Assembly (NCBI GenBank): GCA_913041075.1
Contig: CAJWGZ010000007.1
Span: 1 to 23,512, forward strand
DNA from: an uncultured Fidelibacterota bacterium
GTDB lineage: Bacteria > Fidelibacterota > Marinisomatia > Marinisomatales > TCS55
Direction of reading: 5' to 3'
Length of the DNA: 23,512 nt
The notes under the pieces are model-generated. The model made no database searches. It was not told where the DNA came from and saw only the letters and a program-made list of their open reading frames with translations. Of the stretch, positions 16,583-23,512 are shown piece by piece. The translations under genes were made by a program, and so were the position numbers. Numbering within the stretch: position 1 is the first letter of the stretch; every line of letters begins with the position of its first letter.

Positions 16583-17370
16583 GCATTCGTCCAGAAAAGC
16601 GGGTTTGGGATAAAACATGGGGCCAAGATTCAAAAAAAGTCCAAATTTCTCATACAGATAAAATGATATTCAATTATCTAATTAAGGAGATCAATCCGAA
16701 GGACAGTGATATTATTGAAATGGGTTGTGGTCGAGGTGTTTTAAGCTACATGATAAGTAAATACAATCCCAATACAATCACTTTAATGGATTTTTCTAAG
16801 GAAGCTTTAGAACGTGCAAAAAATCTTTTTCAAGATATTCAAAATGTTCATTATATGGATGGGGACTTACTTAATATCAAAACGGATAAAAAATACGATA
16901 TTGTCTTTTCATCAGGAGTCGTAGAACACTTTTCAAGCAAATTAAGGAAAAAGGCAATAGAAAATCATTTTGAAGTATCTAGGGATAAAGTTGCCATTAT
17001 TGTGCCTGCAAAACCTCACTATAACACAATTAGACATAAGAAAATTCGAACAATTCAATCATTTGGATGGCAGGAAGCATTTTCCAAAAGTGAATTGAAT
17101 GAATATTGTAAACAACACAAAGATTTTCATGTGATTATAAGTAAACGTTTTTTTTCTATGTATGGAATAACACTTTTTGAACTATTAAGTATTGATAGTG
17201 AAAACACCATAATTGATATCTATAATAAAGTGATCAAAATAATAAATAAAATATTTTTCAAATTACAAATTTATAGAATAATCAATTTTCTATTGAAACC
17301 TATAGAAGACAAGTTTGGTGGTCTATTATTGGTTATTGCTGAAAAAAGAATAATCCCACCAAATGATTAA
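16579..17370 (+). CDS. class I SAM-dependent methyltransferase
   Basis: A 263-aa protein with the class I methyltransferase core: motif I EMGCGRG (47-53), acidic end of beta-2 at Asp71 (LMDFS), DGDLLN at 94-99, and post-motif SGVVEHF (112-118). The C-terminal third is variable and basic. It overlaps the preceding glycosyltransferase by four bases and is translated with it, so a sugar or lipid-linked glycan is the likely substrate. No family closer than methyltransferase type 11/12 could be recognised. Its AT-rich codon use matches the preceding gene. Confidence 0.8.
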   Translation: MSIRPEKRVWDKTWGQDSKKVQISHTDKMIFNYLIKEINPKDSDIIEMGCGRGVLSYMISKYNPNTITLMDFSKEALERAKNLFQDIQNVHYMDGDLLNIKTDKKYDIVFSSGVVEHFSSKLRKKAIENHFEVSRDKVAIIVPAKPHYNTIRHKKIRTIQSFGWQEAFSKSELNEYCKQHKDFHVIISKRFFSMYGITLFELLSIDSENTIIDIYNKVIKIINKIFFKLQIYRIINFLLKPIEDKFGGLLLVIAEKRIIPPND

Positions 17371-17477
17371 TATAATTCTCTGATTTCTTCAAATACATAG
17401 GATATACCTAAAAGGTTACAAAGTTATATAATTAAAAAACATTTTTTAAGAAATAAAGTGATACTAAAAGAAAATAA
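17371..17477. other. convergent intergenic region
   Basis: These 107 very AT-rich bases separate two converging methyltransferase genes. The only symmetry seen is an A/T-only hairpin at 17432-17449 (TTAAAAAAC/ATTTTTTAA), too weak to call a terminator. No small gene with a ribosome-binding site was found. Confidence 0.4.
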
Positions 17478-18047
17478 TTATCTATCATCACTTAATGAAT
17501 TAACGTCTACTAATTCATAAATCTGAATTTTATCGAGAAATAATCGCATCAAAGGACGTATGCCGCTTGTGTAAAATAAAAATGGGTGAACCCTAAAATA
17601 TCCGTGCCGCAAAATCTTAAATCCAGCAGATTCAAACAATGCATAAATTGATCTTTTGGACATTTCATGGAAGTGTTTTTTTGCCCATAAGAAACTCGGT
17701 TTTGCCAGTGGCGTGGATAGAATAAGACAACCATTTTTATTTAAAACATTATTTATCTGCTCAAGATTAAATAAAGGGTTAAATAAATGTTCTAATACTT
17801 CAAATGATGTAACCAGGTCATAATTACCTTTCAATTCTATTTTATCAAGATCCCCTTGAGTGTTATCAAATTTGACACCATATTTATCTTCCATCATTTC
17901 GGTCAAACCGGTACGATCACCAATATCTAATGCACTTTTAATATTTTTCCCACTACCCATAAACTCTAATGTTTTATCCCACCTTATTTTGGTAGCTGGT
18001 TTATTAGCGTATTCTTTATCAATTTTATTTTTAAAATAATCTGTCAT
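17478..18047 (-). CDS. class I SAM-dependent methyltransferase with variant motif I
   Basis: A 189-aa methyltransferase-like protein. Motif I reads ALDIGDRTGLTE (39-50) in place of the common GxGxG, keeping only the outer glycines. FEVLEHLFNP at 82-91 is the typical post-motif for methyltransferase type 11, and LILSTPLAKPSF is a normal strand-5 region. The protein is shorter than most relatives and ends soon after the fold. It stands alone on the minus strand between two convergent or divergent neighbours, with no obvious Shine-Dalgarno. Activity is plausible but less secure than for the neighbouring enzymes. A glycan substrate is inferred only from context. Confidence 0.7.
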   Translation of the reverse strand: MTDYFKNKIDKEYANKPATKIRWDKTLEFMGSGKNIKSALDIGDRTGLTEMMEDKYGVKFDNTQGDLDKIELKGNYDLVTSFEVLEHLFNPLFNLEQINNVLNKNGCLILSTPLAKPSFLWAKKHFHEMSKRSIYALFESAGFKILRHGYFRVHPFLFYTSGIRPLMRLFLDKIQIYELVDVNSLSDDR

Positions 18048-18142
18048 TTATCTAGATAGTAAATCAAATATTATTTAATTACAGTAATTTAAACTTAATC
18101 TAAATTCTAAATGTATTACCACACTCATAACTATAATTAATA

Positions 18143-18970
18143 ATGAATATTATGAAAGACCTTTTTATCCACCTACACATACCGAAAACTGGTGGGACAA
18201 CTTTAAGGGATATAATTCAACGCCAATATCGATCAGAAAAAATATTAATGATTCCAAAATTAGAGGAATCTGAAAATATACTTAAAGAAGTCTCAACTTC
18301 ACAGATAAACCAATTAAAATTAATTCAAGGTCATTTAAAATATGGATTACATAATCATTTTCATAGAAGGGCAAAATATTTTGCTATAATTCGGGATCCA
18401 ATAAGCCGTGTTCTTTCAACATACTATTATGTTTTAAATCAGAAAAATAACCCACAGAATCTAAGCACTTCTAATAACCAAATGACCATATATGACTTCG
18501 TTCAAAGTGGCGTAAATCCATTTCTAATTAATGGACAAACTCAATTAATATCTGGTAAAACAGGTGAAATTGATAATCCTATAATTGAATCTGAAGAACT
18601 TTTTTCTTTGGCTAAAGAAAATATAGAAAATGATTTTTTGTTTCTTGGAATAACTGAAATGTTTGATGAAACTATTTTGATTTTAAAAAATATGCTAGGA
18701 TGGCATATGCCGTATTATTCAATCGCAAATCGCACAAAGAAAAAACCTAATTATGACGCAGTTAATCCAACTATAATATCTTTCATAAAGGAGCATAATC
18801 AGCTTGATATAAAATTATATAATATTACAAAAACTTCTCTATTAAATAGAATTGCGGAAGAAAATGATATTTTTCAAAATAGAATTAATAAGTTTAAAAA
18901 AATTAACAGATTATTAAATCCTTTGTTTAGTTACAGTAGAGCAATAAGACTTATACGTAAATATTTTTAA
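18143..18970 (+). CDS. sulfotransferase family protein
   Basis: A 275-aa protein of the PAPS-dependent carbohydrate sulfotransferase type. The 5'-phosphosulfate loop HIPKTGGTT is at residues 12-20. The 3'-phosphate site IIRDPISRVLSTYYY is at 82-96, with the RDPxxRxxS pattern intact. FLGITEMFDETI in the second half is also typical of these enzymes. The expected reaction is transfer of sulfate from PAPS to a glycan hydroxyl. Start is ATG at 18143; a second ATG three codons on is possible, and neither has a Shine-Dalgarno. The gene is single, flanked by a divergent methyltransferase and a convergent O-methyltransferase, and is very AT-rich. The acceptor is unknown, presumably the surface glycan built by the neighbours. 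Confidence 0.83.
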   Translation: MNIMKDLFIHLHIPKTGGTTLRDIIQRQYRSEKILMIPKLEESENILKEVSTSQINQLKLIQGHLKYGLHNHFHRRAKYFAIIRDPISRVLSTYYYVLNQKNNPQNLSTSNNQMTIYDFVQSGVNPFLINGQTQLISGKTGEIDNPIIESEELFSLAKENIENDFLFLGITEMFDETILILKNMLGWHMPYYSIANRTKKKPNYDAVNPTIISFIKEHNQLDIKLYNITKTSLLNRIAEENDIFQNRINKFKKINRLLNPLFSYSRAIRLIRKYF

Positions 18971-19037
18971 TTAAATGAAAGGTCCTATCCTCTTCACTGG
19001 CTACAGTTACTCTCAATGATTATGGAATATATAATTA

Positions 19038-19730
19038 CTATATTTTCCTAAACAAAACTGTTCCCCAAACGTCCGGTATTTCGACAATTAATTCAGGTTT
19101 ATCCTGCATAAACTTGTTAACTGCCCTTGAAACTGCATAATTCGATTCTGGACTATTATAATCATGGACAAATAAGTATCCACCTCTTGATATCTTAGGA
19201 TAAAAAAAGTTTAATCCCTCTAATGTTGGTTTGTATAGATCCATATCAATCAAAACAAAACAGAACTTTTCATGTTCCAACCCTTTGGCTGATTCAGGGA
19301 AATAACCAACGCGGAATTCAATGTTTCTGATATCACTAATATTATTTTTCACATATTCAAGACTTGTATTATTGAAACGATAATCTTTATCCACTTCTAA
19401 ATCCTTTTCTGGAAATCCCTCAAATGTATCGAAAAGGATAATTTTTTTATTAGAGCACAATCTTTTTAGGAATTTACTTGTTTCACCACGGTAAACTCCT
19501 AACTCTGCGATAGATCCAAATATTTTCTCCTTTTCAATCCTATGCAATGCTAACGCAATGGCCTCATAGCGAATCGGATCTAATCTTGAAATTACATAAT
19601 TATGCTTCTTTTTTCCGTATGGTGGATACTTTATAAACAACCGTTTTCGCCAAAAGAATAAACGATATATATACCGAATTACATTATCTAAACCAAGTTT
19701 AAATAGAATTGTCTTAAGCTTCTCTTTCAT
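19038..19730 (-). CDS. TylF/MycF-family O-methyltransferase
   Basis: A 230-aa protein of the macrocin O-methyltransferase (TylF) family, which methylates sugar hydroxyls using SAM and a divalent metal. The family blocks are clear. They are SIAELGVYRGETSKFLKRL (73-91), LFDTFEGFPEKD (99-110), VLIDMDLYKPTLEGL (159-173) and GGYLFVHDYNSPE (183-195). The acidic residues of DMD (162-164) and HDY (189-191) fit metal binding. It is the last visible gene of the minus-strand glycan operon, 28 bases after the GT2 gene. Methylation of a sugar in the surface glycan is the natural reading. Confidence 0.88.
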   Translation of the reverse strand: MKEKLKTILFKLGLDNVIRYIYRLFFWRKRLFIKYPPYGKKKHNYVISRLDPIRYEAIALALHRIEKEKIFGSIAELGVYRGETSKFLKRLCSNKKIILFDTFEGFPEKDLEVDKDYRFNNTSLEYVKNNISDIRNIEFRVGYFPESAKGLEHEKFCFVLIDMDLYKPTLEGLNFFYPKISRGGYLFVHDYNSPESNYAVSRAVNKFMQDKPELIVEIPDVWGTVLFRKI

Positions 19731-19758
19731 TTAATATTAATGAAAATAGGTTGTTGAG

Positions 19759-20595
19759 TTATCGTCCAACCTTAAATATCAACTTTAGCAATACTATAAT
19801 CAACTGAATAGGCAATAATACTATCAAGGTTAGCCATTGAACTAGATTAGCATGTTTTTTAATAAGAAGAAATATGCCTCTTGCTTTACGAACCATCTTA
19901 CCGAACGAAAACGCGCCGCCGAGGGATGCGGATACTTTATGCCATATTTTTGAATCAGGCACAAACCAAACCTGTTTACCTGCTGCTCTTATCCACAAGG
20001 AAAGGTCCACATCCTCCGAATACATGGGAAAGATTTCATCAAACCCGCCAAACTCTTTAAATTCCTCATAACGCATGCAAAAACAACAGCCAGTCGCATA
20101 TTTTGTTTTATGTGTTTTACTGTAGGCTGGACCATCATATTGACGAATCCCCAAGTGATATATCGATCCTGTCCATAAATTAACAATACCGCCGGCGTAC
20201 CATATCAATTTCGGATCATTTTCGTAATATATTTTTGGCACAGTCTGACTAGCCTTCTTGTGGGTCAATAACTGTTTCACCAAAGGTCCAATAAAGTTTT
20301 CATCAACAATTGTATCATTGTTCAGAAAAATTACAAATTCGGGCGGATCAGGTTTAAGCGATGCGAATCCGCGGTTATTTCCGCCGGCATATCCCAAGTT
20401 TTTTTCTAGAACTAAAATGGAAACTTCTGGAAATTTTTCCTTTAACAGTTCTACTGATCCATCGGTTGAATCATTATCAACTACCAAAATGTTAAAATTT
20501 GAATAATTTACCTGCTTTAGTGATTCTAGACATTCAATCGTTAGGTCCTTACCATTCCAATTAAGTACAATAACAGTTACAGATGGTTTTTCCAT
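19759..20595 (-). CDS. GT2 glycosyltransferase (rhamnosyltransferase-like)
   Basis: A 278-aa inverting GT-A glycosyltransferase. The N-terminal nucleotide-binding part is VTVIVLNWNGKD with VVDNDSTDGS. The DXD-equivalent is FLNNDT (90-95), and a catalytic-region acidic block is MYSEDVDLSLW (191-201). A membrane-associating helix lies at about 253-275, before a basic end. The WNG and NNDT pattern resembles WbbL-type rhamnosyltransferases, but the sugar is not fixed by sequence. The ATG shares one base with the stop of the upstream GT4, so translation is coupled. Confidence 0.9.
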   Translation of the reverse strand: MEKPSVTVIVLNWNGKDLTIECLESLKQVNYSNFNILVVDNDSTDGSVELLKEKFPEVSILVLEKNLGYAGGNNRGFASLKPDPPEFVIFLNNDTIVDENFIGPLVKQLLTHKKASQTVPKIYYENDPKLIWYAGGIVNLWTGSIYHLGIRQYDGPAYSKTHKTKYATGCCFCMRYEEFKEFGGFDEIFPMYSEDVDLSLWIRAAGKQVWFVPDSKIWHKVSASLGGAFSFGKMVRKARGIFLLIKKHANLVQWLTLIVLLPIQLIIVLLKLIFKVGR

Positions 20596-21713
20596 TAACT
20601 GATGATATTTTCAAGTTGATGAATGAATTCGTTCCAGGTAAAACGCTGTTTGTAGGATTCAATCTGGTCAGCAAAGTCTACTCTTTCATAATCATTATAA
20701 AATTGCAGAATCCCATTAGCAATACTTCCGGCGTCAGGTTGCACGACATAACCAGTTTTACCATCGTTTACGATTTCACTTAATCCCCCCACATCGGTGA
20801 CAACGACAGGTTTATTGAAATGATAGGCTATCGGAACAACACCACTTTGGGTTGCCGATTTATATGGTAGAACTACAACATCGGCTGCAGAAAAATAAAG
20901 ATTCACCTTATCATTAGGGACAAATTCCATCCGTAAATCAAATACATCGCTAACACCATTTTCCTTGACAAGGTCAGAATATGGTTCTGGATTTTCATAG
21001 CAATCCCCGATAGCTAATATTTTATAATTATCCAATTTTTGAATAAGTAGTTTCGCTGCATTAATTAATAGATCCAATCCTTTATAGGGTCGTATAAGCC
21101 CAAAATAGAGCAATACTTTCTGTTCCCTGATCCCCAGGGAAATTTTCGCTGTATCCTTCTGAATACTTGCACCAAATATGTCGTATAAAGGATGTGGTGT
21201 GTACAAATAGTCGGCCCCTGGATAAAGAGAAAGTAGATCTGCTTCAACGGATCTAGACATAACGATAAAATAATCGATATTATTAAAAAAGTATTTTGTA
21301 AGCAGTTTATCAAGTGGACGGCCTTCGTGCGGAATAATATTATCACATATGACCAATGCTTTTGTATTGAGATTCCTCTTTACCTTTTTAATGATAGTGC
21401 CGAAGGATGGCGCAAAAAAAGGCATCCAGTATTTAAAAATAATAAGGTCAGGGTTTATTTCAATGATTCTATTCGCTGTTCCCTGCCATGTTAGTGGATT
21501 AACCGAGCTTAGAATTCTGTCTGCTTCAAATTCTGTTGAAGATTCTGATTCAATGTATTGTGATTTACCGGGAAATAATATATTAGGGTATTGTGTTGTG
21601 AAATTAATTGCAATTACTTCATGATTATTTGATAACCTTTCTGCGAGAGTTTCGTAAAAATTAGCTATACCACCACGAAACGGTGGGAATACACCAACTA
21701 TTACAATTTTCAC
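20595..21713 (-). CDS. GT4 glycosyltransferase
   Basis: A 372-aa retaining GT-B glycosyltransferase. The N-terminal glycine-rich acceptor-side loop is GVFPPFRGGIANF (7-19). The C-terminal donor domain has YFGLIRPYKGLDLLI (203-217, with the phosphate-binding Lys211). The donor-site stretch is SATQSGVVPIAYHFNKPVVVTD (286-307), followed by GGLSE. The start is GTG at 21713, which overlaps the GT9 stop (GTGA). Both neighbours are glycosyltransferases in the same operon. The sugar is unknown. Confidence 0.91.
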   Translation of the reverse strand: MKIVIVGVFPPFRGGIANFYETLAERLSNNHEVIAINFTTQYPNILFPGKSQYIESESSTEFEADRILSSVNPLTWQGTANRIIEINPDLIIFKYWMPFFAPSFGTIIKKVKRNLNTKALVICDNIIPHEGRPLDKLLTKYFFNNIDYFIVMSRSVEADLLSLYPGADYLYTPHPLYDIFGASIQKDTAKISLGIREQKVLLYFGLIRPYKGLDLLINAAKLLIQKLDNYKILAIGDCYENPEPYSDLVKENGVSDVFDLRMEFVPNDKVNLYFSAADVVVLPYKSATQSGVVPIAYHFNKPVVVTDVGGLSEIVNDGKTGYVVQPDAGSIANGILQFYNDYERVDFADQIESYKQRFTWNEFIHQLENIIS

Positions 21714-22783
21714 AGTGGTAGGATCATTTTGATTTCTGCTAATACTTTTTCAGCAGATATTTCTTCTATACAAGATCTTCCATTAATGCATTCAGGTAAG
21801 TAATAACAATCACAGTTCTTATCCGGTCCAACAATTTTAGAAGGGGCAAAAAAATGAAATTCATTCGGATTAAAAATGTTATTCAACAGAACAATTGGTT
21901 TACGTAAACCAATTGCCACATGCATTGCCATTGTTACTGTTGACACTACAGCATTGCATTTTTCCACCAAAGAAATGAATTGTTTAAATGAGAAAAAGCC
22001 CATGTATTCTGCGCCCGATTCACCGGATAGTTTTTTATTTTGTTCATCTTCATTCTCGCCGCCTAAGAGCAATACAGTATAACCCTCTTTTTGAAGTAGG
22101 TTGATTAGTGTAAGCCATGAATTATTTGGCCATTTACGTGATGTCCACCGACCACCACATCCTGTGTTCAAACCAATTACTTTCCCATCAACATTTTTTA
22201 ATTCAATGTTGAATTCATTTGGTTCATATTTGGGCAACAAATACTCTTCATCTTTATATTCCCAACAGCATAATTCAAATATTTCTTCCAAATAATGTTT
22301 AGTGTTTGACTTACTGTAACTATCAGATATACCGGTTAAAAATTTATGATTAGCATTCTCATTTAAGGGGGCAGGCATACCTTTGGTCAACCCAAAACCA
22401 TATTTATTTTGAATATTTAATTGGTTCATCAGTGCACATGCTTCTGGTTCCTTATCAAGATTTATTGCCATTATGAAATCTAAGGAACGTAACCAGACCA
22501 GATCTTCATTTCGAAAACCCATAGGTTGATCAACACTTTCTGGTAACACTTCTGGGAAATACGTTAACCAAAATATTTTCCCATTAGGATATTCATTTTT
22601 TAATCGGGTAATAATAGGTGTCGTACGTATAACATCACCCATAGCACCCAATTTAATGATCAGAATATTTTGATCAATCGAATCTAAATATTCACAATTA
22701 GAATTGCACTCAACACCATGATCTTTATGTGGTATACACGGCATGGTACCTTTGAAATATCTACAATCGTAGCGTACATCCAT
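21710..22783 (-). CDS. GT9 (heptosyltransferase-like) glycosyltransferase with N-terminal cysteine cluster
   Basis: A 357-aa GT-B protein of the lipopolysaccharide heptosyltransferase family. The signature LIIKLGAMGDVIRTTPII is at about 41-58, and LNTGCGGRWTSRKWP (205-219) is the donor region. STVTMAMHVAIGLRKPIV (281-298) corresponds to the usual DSGxMH-AAAxG block, here with Thr-Val-Thr replacing the Asp-Ser-Gly part. About 39 residues precede the GT9 domain and carry Cys7, Cys16, Cys26 and Cys30 in a zinc-ribbon-like spacing. Four more cysteines lie near the C-terminus (324, 326, 332, 338). The extra module is not part of classical WaaC or WaaF. It lies between the DPM1-like gene and GT4 in the operon. 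A role in core or O-glycan assembly is inferred. Confidence 0.87.
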   Translation of the reverse strand: MDVRYDCRYFKGTMPCIPHKDHGVECNSNCEYLDSIDQNILIIKLGAMGDVIRTTPIITRLKNEYPNGKIFWLTYFPEVLPESVDQPMGFRNEDLVWLRSLDFIMAINLDKEPEACALMNQLNIQNKYGFGLTKGMPAPLNENANHKFLTGISDSYSKSNTKHYLEEIFELCCWEYKDEEYLLPKYEPNEFNIELKNVDGKVIGLNTGCGGRWTSRKWPNNSWLTLINLLQKEGYTVLLLGGENEDEQNKKLSGESGAEYMGFFSFKQFISLVEKCNAVVSTVTMAMHVAIGLRKPIVLLNNIFNPNEFHFFAPSKIVGPDKNCDCYYLPECINGRSCIEEISAEKVLAEIKMILPL

Positions 22784-22814
22784 TACTAATTATTTTTCTC
22801 GGAAATTGTAATAA

Positions 22815-23512
22815 TTATTTGATTAGTTGTTGTACTCTATTATCATTTTTTTGGTTGGTGCGGGTATGCATCTCTCCAAGAAGACCAATAGAGAAAAATT
22901 GTATACCAATTACGATGATCATTACACCAAAAACCAAAAGGGCCATGTGCTTTTGAAACGGTTCGCCTAACCCATATTTAAGGTAAACAACATAAATTTC
23001 AATGATAAGACCAATTAGGAAACTCAACAATCCAAAAAATCCAAAAAGGTGTAAAGGCCTTTGGTCAAAACGATCAATAAAGAGTATGGATACGAGATCA
23101 AAAAAACCATGTAATAGACGTGATCCACCATATTTTGTGATACCAAATTTTCTTGGGCGATGATTCACCTCAATTTCATCTACTTTGAAATTTTTTTGTC
23201 CCGCCAATGCGGGTATATAACGATGACGACCACCGTAGATTTCAACAGCCTTTACAACAGCTCGTCTGTAAATTTTTAATCCGCAATTAAAATCATGTAT
23301 TTTCACTCCAGTCATTAGACGGGTGACCAAATTAAAGAATTTGGAGGGCCAACGCTTGGTCCAAGGATCAAGTCTTACTCTTTTCCAACCCGATATTAAG
23401 TCGTATCCTTCATCCAGTTTTTCAACTAAATTTTTTATTTCCGATGGATCATCTTGCAGATCAGCATCCATGGTTACAATGTAATCTCCGGTAGCATGGT
23501 TGAAGCCTTCAG
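22815..23512 (-). CDS. DPM1-like GT2 glycosyltransferase (5' end cut by window edge)
   Basis: The gene runs off the right edge. The frame stays open to 23512 (EGFNHATGDYIVTMDAD), so the Met at 23471 is internal and about 230 residues are visible. MDADLQDDP is the DXD motif of dolichyl- or polyprenyl-phosphate sugar synthases. NCGLKIYRR and a KYGGSRLLHG stretch are also typical. Two C-terminal membrane helices follow (about 145-167 and 180-200 counted from Met 23471), as in CsbB, GtrB and ArnC relatives. The expected product is a polyprenyl-phosphate-linked sugar made on the cytoplasmic face. It heads the visible part of the glycan operon, 31 bases before the GT9 gene. Confidence 0.9.
   Translation of the reverse strand, partial: EGFNHATGDYIVTMDADLQDDPSEIKNLVEKLDEGYDLISGWKRVRLDPWTKRWPSKFFNLVTRLMTGVKIHDFNCGLKIYRRAVVKAVEIYGGRHRYIPALAGQKNFKVDEIEVNHRPRKFGITKYGGSRLLHGFFDLVSILFIDRFDQRPLHLFGFFGLLSFLIGLIIEIYVVYLKYGLGEPFQKHMALLVFGVMIIVIGIQFFSIGLLGEMHTRTNQKNDNRVQQLIK

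Noticed and set aside
17432..17449. A/T-only hairpin between the converging methyltransferase genes
   Set aside because: The stem has essentially no G-C pairs and a tiny loop; it is expected by chance in such AT-rich DNA and is too weak to call a terminator.
19024..19048. Imperfect hairpin (GGAATATATA/TATATTTTCC) at the end of the TylF-type gene
   Set aside because: One mismatch in a mostly A/T stem, overlaps the stop codon, and no T-run follows on either strand; not enough for a terminator call.
22815..23471. Met at 23471 as the start of the DPM1-like gene
   Set aside because: The frame continues upstream to the window edge with family-typical residues (GDYIVTMDAD), so this Met lies within the DXD strand and the gene is truncated by the edge.
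1..23512. tRNA genes, CRISPR arrays, transposases or phage attachment repeats
   Set aside because: Reading both strands showed no T-loop plus acceptor-stem pattern, no regularly spaced repeats, and no transposase or integrase motifs in any open frame.

Overview
This window reads as chromosomal DNA from an AT-leaning Gram-negative bacterium, most likely of the Fibrobacterota-Chlorobiota-Bacteroidota (FCB) side of the tree. A marine lineage such as Marinimicrobia/SAR406 is my best guess, but this is inference from gene content and style, not a measured placement. The pointers are a BatA-type von Willebrand protein, a kinase-less PASTA protein, a SEC59/DGK1-like CTP-dependent lipid kinase, a histidine kinase with an AHQLGTP H-box, a large YfhO-family membrane protein, and frequent TTG or GTG starts. 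No RNA gene, CRISPR array, insertion sequence or phage gene was recognised.

Layout. (1) 75-1972, minus strand: a short-chain dehydrogenase followed by an alpha/beta hydrolase. (2) 1973-2300: a 328-base gap with a strong bidirectional terminator at its right edge and two weak, mutually exclusive coding signals on opposite strands. (3) 2301-15347, minus strand: a 13-kb run of eleven genes, mostly overlapping or a few bases apart. In transcription order these are a MOP-family flippase, YfhO protein, orphan histidine kinase, yajC, def, fmt, rsmB, PASTA protein, SEC59-like kinase, BatA/VWA protein and hflX. The core is a protein-maturation and translation block (Def, Fmt, RsmB, HflX, YajC) mixed with envelope functions. 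(4) 15449-18970: a visibly more AT-rich segment of mixed orientation holding a TuaH-like glycosyltransferase, two SAM-dependent methyltransferases and a sulfotransferase. (5) 19038 to the right edge, minus strand: a compact glycan operon with a TylF-type O-methyltransferase, a GT2, a GT4, a GT9 with an N-terminal cysteine cluster, and a DPM1-like GT2 cut by the window edge.

How it fits together. Regions 4 and 5, with the flippase and YfhO, describe a surface-glycan locus. Sugars are added by GT2, GT4 and GT9 enzymes, decorated by methyl and probably sulfate groups, and moved across the inner membrane by the flippase. The DPM1-like enzyme, the YfhO protein and the SEC59-like lipid kinase together could form a polyprenyl-phosphate-linked glycosylation route, comparable to the CsbB/YfhO pair described in Firmicutes. 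That link is a hypothesis from family knowledge and proximity. All complete genes appear intact, with no clear frameshifts; the only decay-like coding trace is in the 1973-2300 gap.
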